Below, in pieces: positions 1 through 10,185 of a stretch of 64,000 bases of DNA. The first letter of the stretch is position 1; every line of letters starts with the position of its first letter. The notes under the pieces are model-generated. The model was given only the letters and a program-made list of their open reading frames with translations. It was not told the DNA's origin and did no database searches. Location of the stretch: assembly GCF_028737215.1 (NCBI RefSeq), contig NZ_JAQZAM010000002.1:310001-374000 (forward strand), given 5' to 3'. This stretch comes from Actinomycetospora chibensis. GTDB lineage: Bacteria > Actinomycetota > Actinomycetes > Mycobacteriales > Pseudonocardiaceae. The translations under genes and the position numbers were made by a program.

Positions 1-82
1 CAGGGACGGGCGGACGGCGCCGGATTGGTGATCGAATTCGACCGATCACGTACGCGTCGCGCGGCGCGGGTGCGCCCGGCAT
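1..82 (-). CDS. possible start of a gene running off the left edge
   Basis: From the ATG at 82 the minus strand stays open to the edge (27 codons, beginning MPGAPAPRDAYVIGRIRSPI). No ribosome binding site is obvious and no family can be recognised from so short a piece. The support is contextual: a copy of the operator found at the other promoters of this cluster lies about 100 bp upstream, which would make sense if another member of the regulon starts here. Confidence 0.25.
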   Translation of the reverse strand, partial: MPGAPAPRDAYVIGRIRSPIRRRPPVP

Positions 83-174
83 GGACGCGGTGAGCGAGAG
101 AGCTGTAGATGTCGCTGTCAGTCGGGGAGCATCGAGTCCTCCAAGACGGTCACACCAAGTCCAACGACCGAGCT

Positions 175-211
175 CAGACACAGGTGACGGTTTATCGACA
201 TCTTTGTCACG
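175..211 (-). promoter_or_regulatory. operator copy A (putative TetR site)
   Basis: Read on the minus strand this matches the pattern CGTGAC-N6-GTCGA-N4 well; the second half (CCGTC-N6-GTCTG) is weaker. It overlaps the stop codon of the hydrolase gene ending at 207 and would control whatever starts to the left. See copies B to E. Confidence 0.45.
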
Positions 212-1094
212 GCTGGTCGGTGACCAGACAGGTCTCGAAGAATGCCGCTGTGGCGAGGTGGTGGGCATAGCCGGCGCGGTGGGCGTCGAGGCTGTGCCCC
301 GCGGCTCGCTGCACGGTGACGGTGGCACCGTCCACCTTCTCGAACGCGGCGGCAGCCTGGCGCTGCGCGTGCTCGTCGGAGGCCCAGATCCCGTCGTGCT
401 CGGGGAGGACGTGCAGGACAGGGACCGAGATCCGCGCGGCGACCCCGGGCATCGCTTCGGTCCAGTCGATCGCGCCGCGCAGCTCCTCGGCCGGCAGCGG
501 GTGAAGATCCGCTCCGGCGTCGCGCTGCACGGCCGGGTCGACGAGGCCCGGGTCGGCAGCGAACATGACCTGGTCGCGTGCCTCGTTGGGCACCGACACG
601 GTCGTGCTCTCGCCGAGCAGCGAGCCCCACATCTCGCGGAGGCCGGGCTGCCACACCATGCCCATGCCGGAGGCCATGACCCCTCGTAGAGGAGTGTCGG
701 CGCCGTCGGCGGCCATGTCGGCGGCCATCGTGAGGGCGATCATCCCTCCGATGGAGTGCCCGATGAGGAAGACACGCAGGTCGTCGGTACGGGTCCGGCG
801 CACCTCGCGGAGTGCGTCGCGCAGGATCTCGGACTGGGCGCCGAATCCACAGGCCGCCGGCTCCACGTTCGCGGCGATGCCGTAACCCGGCCGGTCCAGA
901 GCGACCGCCGCGAATCCGAGGTCGGCGTAGTTCTGGAGCGCGGAGGCTCGCGGCGAGCTCTGCAGGTCGTAGTAGCGACTGGAGTACGTACCGCCGTGCA
1001 GCGCGAGCACCAGCGCACGCGCGGTGGTGGTGGGTTCGACGATCCGCCCGGCGAGTCGGTGGCCCGCAGCGGTGATCTCGATCGGGGTTGACAT
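207..1094 (-). CDS. alpha/beta hydrolase
   Basis: A 295-residue single-domain alpha/beta hydrolase. Visible landmarks are the oxyanion-hole HGG segment near residue 34, the nucleophile elbow GHSIGG near residue 112, an acid in the PEHDGIW segment and the catalytic His in AAGHSLDAH near residue 267. There is no signal peptide, so it should act in the cytoplasm. It is the last gene of the leftward aromatic-acid operon, 46 bp after the previous hydrolase, with a GAGGAGA-type ribosome binding site. In such a cluster it could hydrolyse a thioester (aryl-CoA) or a ring-cleavage product; the sequence alone does not decide. Substrate unknown. Confidence 0.85.
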   Translation of the reverse strand: MSTPIEITAAGHRLAGRIVEPTTTARALVLALHGGTYSSRYYDLQSSPRASALQNYADLGFAAVALDRPGYGIAANVEPAACGFGAQSEILRDALREVRRTRTDDLRVFLIGHSIGGMIALTMAADMAADGADTPLRGVMASGMGMVWQPGLREMWGSLLGESTTVSVPNEARDQVMFAADPGLVDPAVQRDAGADLHPLPAEELRGAIDWTEAMPGVAARISVPVLHVLPEHDGIWASDEHAQRQAAAAFEKVDGATVTVQRAAGHSLDAHRAGYAHHLATAAFFETCLVTDQP

Positions 1095-1140
1095 GGGTTC
1101 TCCTCACGTGGGTGGGACGCGCCCCGGAGGACGACGAAGG

Positions 1141-2373
1141 TCAGGGAAGCTGCCGGAGCCAGGGGTCGATGAGTGCGACGGCCTGATCGCGGCCGCGATC
1201 GCTTGCGGGCGAGTTGCCGTAGTGGTCGGCGACGAGGGCGTCGACGTGCTTGTCGGAGCTGCCGATCGTGTCCACGATCTGCTGGAAATCGCTGGGGAAC
1301 ACGCAGTTGTCGGCGGTGTAGGTGATGAGCACCGTCGGCAGCACCATCTCGGGGCCGGCCTTGGCGATGGTGGCCCGGGAGGACAGCGCCGACCACGTCG
1401 AGAGCCAGGCGTCCGGGGTCGTGAGGCGCCCGAAGCCGACGATGCCGTAGTTGGTGGTCTCCGGGCTCGCTCCGTAGACCGAACCGTAGCCGCGGTCGGA
1501 CTTGTCCAGGCTCTGGTCCATCGCGCGCAGGTCGGCGTCGGTGCGCCACACCGTGATCAGTCGGGCGGTGCCGGCGCGGCGGCGGTCGTCGGCGGTACCC
1601 TCGCCGGCCTTGACCCGGCGACGTGCGGCGAGGGCGGCGTCGATCGCGTCCCGGGCCCGCTGGTCGATGCGCGCGACGCGCTCGAGCTGTGCGGCCCGGT
1701 ACCGCTCGACGAACTCAGGATCGTAGGAGGAACTCTCCGGGGCCGGGCGGTAGCCGTTGGCCTCGGAGAAGGGGTCGAGGGCTGGATCGACGGAGAAGGC
1801 GTCGTCCTCGTCGGTGACCGACGGGTCGATGCAGCGGCTCAGGAGAGTGCCCTGCCCGGGGTGCGGCGCGAGGTAGGCCACGGCGTCGAGGGCGGGGAGG
1901 GTGGCCTTGTCCAGCAGGCTGGGTCGACCGGCGGGTGTGCGCGCGACCCGGTCCGCTGGGGCGCGCAGGGACTGCTGGACGTAGTAGGTCACCAGCCCAC
2001 CGCCGCCGGAGTTGCCCAGCCCGACGGTGCGCCGGAACCCCACCCCGTGCAGCCACTCCAGCCCGGCGCCCAGGTCGAGCAGCGTCTGCTCGTGCACCAG
2101 GCGCAGGTCGTTGCCCGCGTCGCGGGCCTGCTGGACGTAGACGGCGTGGCCGGCCTCGAGCAGGGCGGGGATCAGGTAGTGCCGCGAGAAGTCGACGCGC
2201 GGGTGCATGAGCACGACCACGGTGGTGGTGCCGGCCGGCCGGCCGGCCGGCGTGTAGAGGGTGCCCTTGGCGGCGTTCCCGTCCACCGTCACGCTGGTCT
2301 GCAGGTGGACTCCGGTTCCCGGGGGCAGGGTTGCGGGGTGCCAGTCGACGTTGAGTCCGGGATTGGCGGCCAT
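1141..2373 (-). CDS. alpha/beta hydrolase family protein, 410 aa
   Basis: Start chosen at the ATG at 2373, which overlaps the stop of the upstream isomerase gene as ATGA. The protein carries MHPRVDFSRHYLIP at the oxyanion region, the nucleophile elbow GNSGGGG near residue 125 and a late His in VADHYGNSP, so an alpha/beta hydrolase with an inserted helical, Arg-rich cap (about residues 180-270). It lacks a signal peptide. It is larger than the usual 280-300 residue aromatic-cleavage hydrolases. Its tight coupling to the isomerase suggests it works on a ring-cleavage product or CoA ester of the same pathway. Exact substrate not recognisable. Confidence 0.8.
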   Translation of the reverse strand: MAANPGLNVDWHPATLPPGTGVHLQTSVTVDGNAAKGTLYTPAGRPAGTTTVVVLMHPRVDFSRHYLIPALLEAGHAVYVQQARDAGNDLRLVHEQTLLDLGAGLEWLHGVGFRRTVGLGNSGGGGLVTYYVQQSLRAPADRVARTPAGRPSLLDKATLPALDAVAYLAPHPGQGTLLSRCIDPSVTDEDDAFSVDPALDPFSEANGYRPAPESSSYDPEFVERYRAAQLERVARIDQRARDAIDAALAARRRVKAGEGTADDRRRAGTARLITVWRTDADLRAMDQSLDKSDRGYGSVYGASPETTNYGIVGFGRLTTPDAWLSTWSALSSRATIAKAGPEMVLPTVLITYTADNCVFPSDFQQIVDTIGSSDKHVDALVADHYGNSPASDRGRDQAVALIDPWLRQLP

Positions 2374-3176
2374 CAGCGGGCTCCGGCGTTCGCGGGGGCC
2401 GCGGCGAGCACCGACGCGGCGCGGTCGCGGCGGAGCAGCCGGCCGGCGTCGGGGATGTCGATCGGCAGCCCGAGGCGGTCGAGCAGCGTGAACGCGCCGG
2501 CGGTCGCGGCGGACAGGACGGGCAGACCGAACTCCTGCTCGGCGGCCTCCACCAGGCCCAGGGAGGGCATCTGCACGCAGGCGGAGATCACCAGCGCGTC
2601 CGCGCCACGGAGGTCGAGGTCGCGGGCCGCGTCGAGGACCCTCGCGCCGGGGATGCAGCCGACGGTGGCGTTGTCGCCGACCTCGAGGGCCCGCCAGTCG
2701 GTGACCGTGACGCCCTGCTCCTCGAGGTAGCCGACGACGAGCTCGGCCACCGGGCGCAGGTAGGGCATGACCAGGGCGACCCGGGCGGCGCCGAGGGCGC
2801 GCAGGGCGTGGACCAGCGCCCCGGCGCTGGAGGTGACCTGCGGGTGGAGTCCGCGCAGGGCGAGCTGGTCGACGACGGCGGACTCGGTGCGCTCGTGCTC
2901 CCCGACGCCGTCGCGGTGGCCCTGGGCCATCAGGGCGACCAGGCAGGCGTAGAGCACCGCGTCGATCCCGGCGTCGCCGACCTCGTCGACGCACCGTTCC
3001 CGCTGGGCGTTCATCGCCCGCAGCTCCTCGGGCGACACGGTGTGCATCCGCATGCGGGTCGAGTGGAAGGAGAAGCTCGCGTGCTCGTACCTCGCCAGCA
3101 GCGACGGCATCTCGGTCTCCACCGTGACGTTGGAACTCGGGACCACGAGCCCGAGGCGGAAGGACTGCTCACCCAT
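2373..3176 (-). CDS. maleate cis-trans isomerase family protein
   Basis: A 267-residue member of the Asp/Glu racemase superfamily, closest in pattern to maleate isomerase. The N-terminal VPSSNVTVETEM motif (residues 12-23) and two cysteines, C78 in LYACL and C200 in ISACVQM, are placed as the paired catalytic cysteines of that family. Maleate isomerase converts maleate to fumarate, the last step of routes in which an aromatic or heteroaromatic ring is opened to a maleyl compound. Here it lies between a VOC-fold oxygenase and two hydrolases, which fits such a route. Related arylmalonate decarboxylases usually have one of the two cysteines, so isomerase is the better reading. Confidence 0.8.
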   Translation of the reverse strand: MGEQSFRLGLVVPSSNVTVETEMPSLLARYEHASFSFHSTRMRMHTVSPEELRAMNAQRERCVDEVGDAGIDAVLYACLVALMAQGHRDGVGEHERTESAVVDQLALRGLHPQVTSSAGALVHALRALGAARVALVMPYLRPVAELVVGYLEEQGVTVTDWRALEVGDNATVGCIPGARVLDAARDLDLRGADALVISACVQMPSLGLVEAAEQEFGLPVLSAATAGAFTLLDRLGLPIDIPDAGRLLRRDRAASVLAAAPANAGAR

Positions 3177-3516
3177 CGGTGACCTCCCTCGTCGAGGGAC
3201 GGTGGACGACCCGCAGGGCGTTCTTGTCGTGCTGGAGCACGCGGGCGTCGTGGAGCCCGGCGAGGGCCGAGTACCAGACGGCGTGGCGGCAGCCGGTGGC
3301 GCGGCGGTCGATCACGATCTGCCCGGGGGTGCTGGTGTGGCCGGCGCCGACGTTCCCGATCACGTCGTGAGGGGTCTCGACGTCGGTGGTGTCCTCGCTC
3401 TCGAGGCGGATCTCGAAGTAGGGGCCCACCTTGACCACGACCAGCAGCGGGTCCTGTTCCGCGACGCGGACGACGCCCTCGTTCTCGGGGGTGTCGAGGA
3501 CGAACAGGGCGGTCAC
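3169..3516 (-). CDS. hypothetical protein, 115 aa
   Basis: A small protein with no family I recognise. It is mostly predicted beta strand, with no membrane segment and two Cys (one in ATGCRHAVWY). Its start overlaps the stop of the VOC gene by 4 nt and its end overlaps the isomerase gene by 8 nt, so it is translationally coupled on both sides. This and normal GC-rich codon use argue that it is real. A role as a small subunit or accessory factor of the neighbouring oxygenase is a guess from position only. Confidence 0.65.
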   Translation of the reverse strand: MTALFVLDTPENEGVVRVAEQDPLLVVVKVGPYFEIRLESEDTTDVETPHDVIGNVGAGHTSTPGQIVIDRRATGCRHAVWYSALAGLHDARVLQHDKNALRVVHRPSTREVTDG

Positions 3517-4166
3517 GACGTCACCTCGCTGTACTGCTCGAGGTGTGCGGTCTCCCAGTCCGGGGCCCGCTCGACGATCAGCTCGGCCTTGCGGGTGAGG
3601 AGCTTCTCCAGCGAGGGCTCGGGGCCGGAGGCGACCTCGCAGAGCGCGTCGATGGTGAGCTCGGCGTCGAGGTCCTCCTGGGGCGTGACCGGCCGCAGCG
3701 CGCGGGTGAACTCGATCATGTAGCCGTTGGGGTCGTGGGTGTAGATCGACTCGATGGTCTCGTGCTTCACCTGCATCTCGCAGGGCCAGGCGCTCTGGTC
3801 GAGGCGGCGCCGGTACTCGAGCAGGTCGTCCTCGGAGTCGACGTGGATCGCGAGGTGGCGGGAGTTGACGAAGTACTCGGGCGTGCCCTCGGGCAGCCGT
3901 GCCCAGGCGTCACCGGGCGCGCCTTGGTCGCCGACCGGCTCGTGGCCGAAGTAGTAGAAGAACGCGATGCGGTCGTCGTTGCCGATGTCGAAGAAGAAGT
4001 GGATGAAGTCGGGGTGGTCCTGCGGTCCCCACCCCGCCGCGCAGATGGAGTGCACGACGGGGAAGTGCAGGGTGTCGCGGTAGAAGCGCACCGTGGCGGC
4101 GGGGTCGAAGGTGGGGAAGGCGGCGTGGTCGACGCCCTGCACGCGGTGGTCTGGGTCGTGCGTCAT
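3513..4166 (-). CDS. VOC (glyoxalase/extradiol dioxygenase fold) protein
   Basis: A 217-residue protein with one vicinal-oxygen-chelate module. Candidate metal ligands are H14 (GVDHAAF), the His in RHLAIHV (about residue 120) and the Glu in GYMIEFTR (about residue 167), giving a 2-His-1-Glu site. The C-terminal 50 residues are an extra helical tail. The family includes extradiol ring-cleaving dioxygenases and isomerases. In this operon it directly follows an aryl-CoA hydroxylase-like gene (ATGA overlap), so ring cleavage of the hydroxylated product is the simplest hypothesis. It is shorter than two-module extradiol enzymes, so a non-cleaving role is possible. Confidence 0.75.
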   Translation of the reverse strand: MTHDPDHRVQGVDHAAFPTFDPAATVRFYRDTLHFPVVHSICAAGWGPQDHPDFIHFFFDIGNDDRIAFFYYFGHEPVGDQGAPGDAWARLPEGTPEYFVNSRHLAIHVDSEDDLLEYRRRLDQSAWPCEMQVKHETIESIYTHDPNGYMIEFTRALRPVTPQEDLDAELTIDALCEVASGPEPSLEKLLTRKAELIVERAPDWETAHLEQYSEVTS

Positions 4167-5814
4167 CTCGGGCCTCCTAGCGGGCTGAGGGGACGGGTGG
4201 TCTCGGGCAGGGGACAGACCAGGTCGGCGCGACCGGCGACGACGCCGGCGGCGAGGTCGTCGAGCACCGTGACGGGCCCGTCGACGACGGTCAGGCCGCC
4301 GGTCTCGGCGCGCAGGCGCTCCCCCAGATCGAGTCGGGTCAGGACGCGGCCGCGCTCGTCGACCGCGTCGTCCGGGCCGGTGAGCCAGCAGCCGGCCCAG
4401 CCGGACCGGACGAGCTCGTTGACGTGCTTGACCAGGACGTCGGCGTCGTGGTTCCAGGGATCGCCGATGCTGGTCGTGAGCAGGGCGAGGGCCCCGTCGA
4501 AGGGCGGCGGCCCGGGGTGCTCCGCGGCGCCCGACCCGGGAACGGCGGTCAGCGCTGCGCGCCGGTCGGGGTCGAGCCGGCGGGACGCGAAGCGGCGCCC
4601 GCCGTGCTGTAGCGGCTGGTCGAGTACCCAGCCGGTGACGTCCTCGAGGGGCACGTCGCCCGGATCGACCCCGGCGAACTCGGCGAGGCCGCGGCGGGCC
4701 GTGTCGGGATTGGTGCCGGCGAAGCGCGGGAGGGCGACGTTCCCGGTGCGGGTCATGTAGGCGAGCATCAGCTGGTGTGCCGGCAGGTGGGTGCGCTGCG
4801 GGAAGGAGTCCCACCAGAGCTGGCTGCGGCGGGCGAGGTCCTGGAGGCGCTCGACCTGGGGACGGCGCACGCGCTCGTACTCGGCGAGGGCCTCGGGCAC
4901 GGTGGCCGCGTCGCCGACCGCGTCGCGGAGCGCGATCGCGTCCTCCATGGCGAGCTTGGTCCCCGAGCCCACCGAGTAGTGGGCGGTGTGGGCGGCGTCG
5001 CCGAGCAGGACGACGTTGCCGTGGCTCCACCGCTCGCAGTGCACGGTCCGGAAGCGCATCCAGCGTGTCCGGTTACCGATGAGCCGGTGGCCGTCGAGGT
5101 GGTCGGCGAAGGCCTCCTGCAGGTATCGCAGCGAGGCCTCGTCGGACTGGTCCGGCGGTGTCGCTTCGGTGCTCGCGTCGAACCCGGCGGCGCGCCACGT
5201 GCGCTGGTCGGTCTCGATGAGGATCGTGCTGCGGTCGGCGCGGTAGGGGTAGGCGTGGGTGACGAAGGTCCCGTGGGGGGTGGTGACCGGCGCGAAGATG
5301 GCCGTGTCGAGCGCGAAGTCGGCTCCGGCCCAGAGGTAGAGGCATCCGGCGACGTCCACGCTCGCTCCGAGCTGCTCGGCGAGAGAGCTACGCGTCTGGC
5401 TGCTCACGCCGTCGGCGGCGACGACCAGGTCGGCGGTGAACTCGTCCACCGTCGCGCGGACCCCGTAGTGCAGCGTCACACCGGCGGCTTCTGCGTGGTG
5501 TCGCAGGATCGCCAGCAGCCCGGGTCGGGCGATGCCCATCACCGCGCCGTTGCGCACCCGAGCGCTGTCCTCTCCGACGACCATGCGCATGTCGTGCGGG
5601 AGGCCCGCAGCGAGGATGTCGGCGAGGGTCTCGGGGTCGGCGGCCTCCAGGTTGCGCTGGGTCCGGCTCGCGAGGGCCACCCCGAACCCGAAGGTGGTCT
5701 CGGGCAGGCTCTGCTCGTAGACCGCCACCTCGGCGTGGGGATGGGCGAGCTTGAGCAGCCGTGCGGCGTAGAGCCCGCCCGGGCCCCCGCCCAGGACGGC
5801 CACGCTGTCGAGCT

Positions 5815-5818
<4 letters not shown>
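4163..5818 (-). CDS. FAD-dependent monooxygenase, salicylyl-CoA 5-hydroxylase/anthraniloyl-CoA monooxygenase-like
   Basis: Start at the ATG at 5818, overlapping the ligase stop as ATGA. The 551-residue protein opens with the FAD-binding VLGGGPGGLYAARLLK motif and contains LLGDAAHTAHYSVGSGTKLAMEDAIAL near residue 290, a signature of salicylyl-CoA 5-hydroxylase (SdgC) and the N-terminal half of anthraniloyl-CoA monooxygenase. Those enzymes hydroxylate an ortho-substituted aryl-CoA and usually carry a C-terminal old-yellow-enzyme barrel (total about 770 residues). That barrel is absent; instead there are about 150 unassigned C-terminal residues. It therefore probably hydroxylates the product of the adjacent ligase, without a reductase domain. 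Confidence 0.8.
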
Positions 5819-7491
<1,673 letters not shown>

Positions 7492-7501
7492 GAGGTTCTC
7501 C

Positions 7502-7538
7502 GAGATGCGGATGTTGAGAAATCGACAGTGGTGTCACG
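7502..7538 (-). promoter_or_regulatory. operator copy B in the ligase-operon promoter
   Basis: On the minus strand it reads CGTGAC-ACCACT-GTCGA-TTTC-TCAAC, then loses the pattern. It lies 11-47 nt upstream of the ligase start, so a bound repressor would block the promoter or early transcript. It matches the site in front of tetR at about 22 of 27 positions. Confidence 0.7.
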
Positions 7539-7574
7539 GTCGGGCCGGGCGGCGGGCGGGACGCCCGCGGCGTC

Positions 7575-8294
7575 TCAGCCCGGGGGTGGCTCGGCGTCGG
7601 GCCTGGCCTCGAGCGCGGTGGTGAGCGCGCTCTCGAGGTGGGTCACGTCTTCCTTGAGCAGGGCGAGTGCAGCCCACGGCCCGGAGTGCACGTGGCGCCC
7701 CTGGTCACGTCCCGCCCCGCGCATCATCATTTCGACGAGGACGTCGGCGACATCCTCGGCGTCGTCGTCGACGCCGTGGCGGTACCACCAGGCCACCCAG
7801 TTGGCCGCGCCGAGCATGCCCAGCGCGACGGTCCGGGCGGGCAGCGGTCGGAGTCGCCCGGCTTCCTGGGCGTCGGTGACGAGCTGGGTCAGCAGGCTCA
7901 GCACCCGCCGACGTGCCGCGCGGTGCATCTCGGCGATGTCGTCCGGCAGGTCCGGCTCGCTGCGGTCGAGCAGCCGGAACCGCGTGGTGTTGCGGGCGTT
8001 GTTGGCCACGATCTCGCGCAGCGCGAGCTCCAGGCGTTGCTCCTCGTCGAGATCGGCTCGCGCCGTTGCTCGCTCGAGGATCTGGACGACGCGTTCGAGG
8101 ACGTCCCGGACGAGCGCGGCGAGCAGCTCCTCCTTGTTGTTGACGTAGTTGTAGAGCGCCGGCCTGCTGATGCCCATCGAGTCGGCGATGTCCTGAAAGC
8201 TGGTGTTCGCGTACCCCTGATCCGCGAACAGGCGCGCGGAGTGCTCCAGGAGCTCGGTCGACACGAGTCGCCGTCGGGTCTGCTGCCGCGCCAT
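7575..8294 (-). CDS. TetR/AcrR family transcriptional regulator
   Basis: Start chosen at 8294 (MARQQTRRRLV), the point where the family N-terminus begins, rather than farther upstream. The 239-residue protein has a classic TetR helix-turn-helix (about residues 17-60: ADQGYANTSFQDIADSMGIS, then RPALYNYVNNKEELL) and an all-helical ligand-binding domain. It lies between the catabolic operon and the transporter gene, all on the minus strand. Palindromes of the same sequence precede all three, so it most likely represses the cluster and itself and is released by an aryl acid or aryl-CoA. The effector is inferred from context. Confidence 0.88.
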   Translation of the reverse strand: MARQQTRRRLVSTELLEHSARLFADQGYANTSFQDIADSMGISRPALYNYVNNKEELLAALVRDVLERVVQILERATARADLDEEQRLELALREIVANNARNTTRFRLLDRSEPDLPDDIAEMHRAARRRVLSLLTQLVTDAQEAGRLRPLPARTVALGMLGAANWVAWWYRHGVDDDAEDVADVLVEMMMRGAGRDQGRHVHSGPWAALALLKEDVTHLESALTTALEARPDAEPPPG

Positions 8295-8314
8295 GGCGCC
8301 ACCATAGACGGCTT

Positions 8315-8351
8315 CCGACATAGGTGTCAAGAAATCGACGATAGTGTCACG
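8315..8351 (-). promoter_or_regulatory. tetR promoter and operator copy C
   Basis: The site reads CGTGAC-ACTATC-GTCGA-TTTC-TTGAC-ACCTAT-GTC on the minus strand. It contains a consensus -35 TTGACA at 8325-8330; 18 nt downstream lies TATGGT at 8301-8306 as -10. The -10 is only 6 nt from the chosen ATG, so transcription should begin at or next to the start codon (leaderless mRNA). Operator and -35 overlap, as expected for autorepression. Confidence 0.7.
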
Positions 8352-8364
8352 AGGCCCGGACGCC

Positions 8365-9651
8365 TCACGAGTTGATCGCCCGTCGGAGTTCACCATCGTC
8401 CACCGTCGCCGGGGAGGACGTCACCGGGGAGTCTGCAGCCCCTGCGGTGATCGGGCGCGGGACCAGACCACAGGCCAGGGCACCCAGTACGGCCACCACC
8501 GCGAAGACGCCGACGTTGGCGCTGAGGCCGAAGCCCGCCGCGAGGAGCGCTCCACCGAGGACCGGTCCGGCGACCGCGCCCAGCCGACCGACGCCACTGC
8601 TCACCCCGAGCGCGGTGGCACGACGCGCGGCCGGGTAGTGAGCGGCCACGTATCCGTAGATCACGATCTGGTTCCCCGTCGTCGCGGCTCCGGCCACGAA
8701 GACCAGGAGGTAGAGCAGCGCGGTCGGCAACGGAACCGCGATCAGACCCAGCGAGAGGACCGCGAGCGCGAACAGCCCGGTCGCCACCCATCGGCTGCCG
8801 AAGCGGTCGGCCAGTGCCGACCCGCCCAACCCGCCGCCGATGGCACCGACGTTGAGGACCAGCAGGAACGCCAGCGCCGAGCCGAGGTCGTAGCCCGCGC
8901 CCCGCATGAGCTGCGGCAACCAGGTGTTGAGCCCGAACACCAGCAGGAACCCGCAGAAGTTCGCGACCACGAACAGCACCGTCGCCAGGGCAGCCCGCCC
9001 CCGGAACAGCTCGGCGAGCTCACCGCGCCGCCTCGACCCGCCCCCGGACCGTCCTCGCGCCACGAAACTCGGCGATTCCGGGAGCAGCCAGATCGCCAGG
9101 GGGACGAGGGTCACCAGCGGCAGCGCCCCGATCGCGAACAGCGTCCGGAAGCCCGCGGGCTCGAGCAACGCGATCGCGAGCACGGCGGCGAGGGCCCCGC
9201 CGATCGGGAAGCCGCACAGCATCAACCCATTGATCAGCTGGCGGCGTGCCAGAGGCGCGATCTCGACGACGAGGGCGATGGCCGTCGGCGGGATGCCACC
9301 GAAACCCAGGCCGGCCAGGAAGCGGAAGACCCCCAGCCACCACGGGTCCGGCGCCATCGAGACCAGCAGCATCATGGTCGAGAACCAGGCCAGCGAGGCG
9401 ATGAACAGCCGCCGGCGACCGATCATGTCAGTCAGCGTGCCCGACGCGATCGCGCCGATGAACATGCCGATCAGAGCGTAGCTGCCGATCGCACCGGCCT
9501 GCGCCGGCGACATCCCCCACGGCTCGTACTTCAGCAGAGCAGGAATGGCCGACCCGTAGACGATCAGGTCGTAACCGTCGAACACGATGGCCCCGAAACC
9601 GAGTGCGACGACCGCGGCGGTCGAGCGGGCAGGGGCTGACGTCGCCGTCAT
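8365..9651 (-). CDS. MFS transporter, aromatic acid:H+ symporter (AAHS) type
   Basis: Start at 9651 (MTATSAPARST), preceded by GGAGGT at good spacing; the upstream extension has no transporter character. The 428-residue protein has about 12 membrane segments. It carries the AAHS signature DGYDL at residues 25-29 in the first segment and the loop motif GTLTDMIGRRR between segments 2 and 3. Members such as PcaK, BenK and GenK import benzoate, protocatechuate or gentisate with protons. As the only transporter of the cluster, with two operator copies upstream, it probably imports the aryl acid handled by the ligase operon. Confidence 0.85.
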   Translation of the reverse strand: MTATSAPARSTAAVVALGFGAIVFDGYDLIVYGSAIPALLKYEPWGMSPAQAGAIGSYALIGMFIGAIASGTLTDMIGRRRLFIASLAWFSTMMLLVSMAPDPWWLGVFRFLAGLGFGGIPPTAIALVVEIAPLARRQLINGLMLCGFPIGGALAAVLAIALLEPAGFRTLFAIGALPLVTLVPLAIWLLPESPSFVARGRSGGGSRRRGELAELFRGRAALATVLFVVANFCGFLLVFGLNTWLPQLMRGAGYDLGSALAFLLVLNVGAIGGGLGGSALADRFGSRWVATGLFALAVLSLGLIAVPLPTALLYLLVFVAGAATTGNQIVIYGYVAAHYPAARRATALGVSSGVGRLGAVAGPVLGGALLAAGFGLSANVGVFAVVAVLGALACGLVPRPITAGAADSPVTSSPATVDDGELRRAINS

Positions 9652-9704
9652 CCAGACCTCCAGGGGCCGCCGGCAGCCCGGCGGCGGGGACGTCACGACC
9701 GGGC

Positions 9705-9742
9705 CGTGACAGGAGTGGTTACTTATCGAGATGCGTGTCAGA
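9705..9742 (-). promoter_or_regulatory. operator copy E upstream of the AAHS transporter
   Basis: On the minus strand it reads CTGAC-ACGCAT-CTCGA-TAAG-TAACC-ACTCCT-GTCACG, aligning without gaps to the other copies but with several mismatches in the inner half-sites. It lies 54-91 nt before the transporter start, where a promoter would be expected. Confidence 0.55.
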
Positions 9743-9782
9743 GGCACCGTGTCGCGCGCGGCGAGGCGGACGACGGGCAAGC

Positions 9783-9820
9783 CGTGACACTGATGTCGAA
9801 GTATGGACACTTACGTCACG
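9783..9820. promoter_or_regulatory. operator copy D, the most complete palindrome
   Basis: It reads CGTGAC-ACTGAT-GTCGA-AGTA-TGGAC-ACTTAC-GTCACG, in which outer arms CGTGAC/GTCACG and inner arms GTC/GAC are all symmetric. Its centre is 78 bp from that of copy E. It could serve the transporter on the left, and less likely the sulfatase gene on the right, from which it is separated by about 365 bp of integration debris. Confidence 0.65.
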
Positions 9821-9972
9821 CCCGACAATGCGCCGTTTGGCGCAGTCGCTACCTCCGGCGTCGACGTATCCCGATCATGAGCAGCGGCCTTCAGAGGCCT
9901 GAGCTTTCGATCTCACCGAGGAGGGCTTGAGAAGCCTCGGATGTGTCTCAAGTCAATGACGAACAGGCGTTG

Positions 9973-10072
9973 GCCGAGGGCCTCCACCAGCAACAAAGGC
10001 TTCGCGAGGCGTCACTCTGTGCTCCTCGACCTCGTCGACCGCTCTCGTTTCGTGCCGCGGGGCGTGCCACGA
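9973..10072. repeat. 100-bp direct repeat, copy 1 (integrase-tail/att relic)
   Basis: This segment aligns without gaps to 19682-19782 in the same orientation at roughly 80 percent by eye. The best-conserved parts are the CCAGCAAC and CTCGTTTCGTGCC segments. On the minus strand both copies can be read as the end of a protein (RGTPRGTKR, then STE and stop), a kind of tail seen on actinomycete integrases next to tRNA attachment sites. No integrase domain is left. Together with copy 2 it brackets the 10.1-19.7 kb block. The rest of 9821-10185 shows nothing else I can name. Confidence 0.5.
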
Positions 10073-10185
10073 CGGCCGCCGGCGCCCGGGGCTCCTGCCA
10101 CAAGTCTCATCCGTCACGCATGAGGACGGGCAGACCCATGCAGCGGAGGGTGACCGCGCCCCAGCCCGGCGACCGCGAGGACACC

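Noticed and set aside
118-201. A 27-residue leader peptide on the minus strand (beginning MSINRHLCLSSV).
   Set aside because: Its start lies inside operator copy A and it has no ribosome binding site; coding is not supported.
1024-2730. A 568-codon open frame on the plus strand opposite the hydrolase and isomerase genes.
   Set aside because: Its protein is Gly/Val/Arg-rich with no domain, and the minus strand carries recognisable enzymes with coupled starts; it is a GC-driven shadow. The same holds for the long antisense frames at 43612-45600, 48326-49474 and 51205-53001.
9943-10185. An 81-residue N-terminal extension of the alkylsulfatase.
   Set aside because: It translates the integration relic (LHQQQRLREASLC, a frame shared with the repeat), has no ribosome site, and the family starts near the ATG at 10186.
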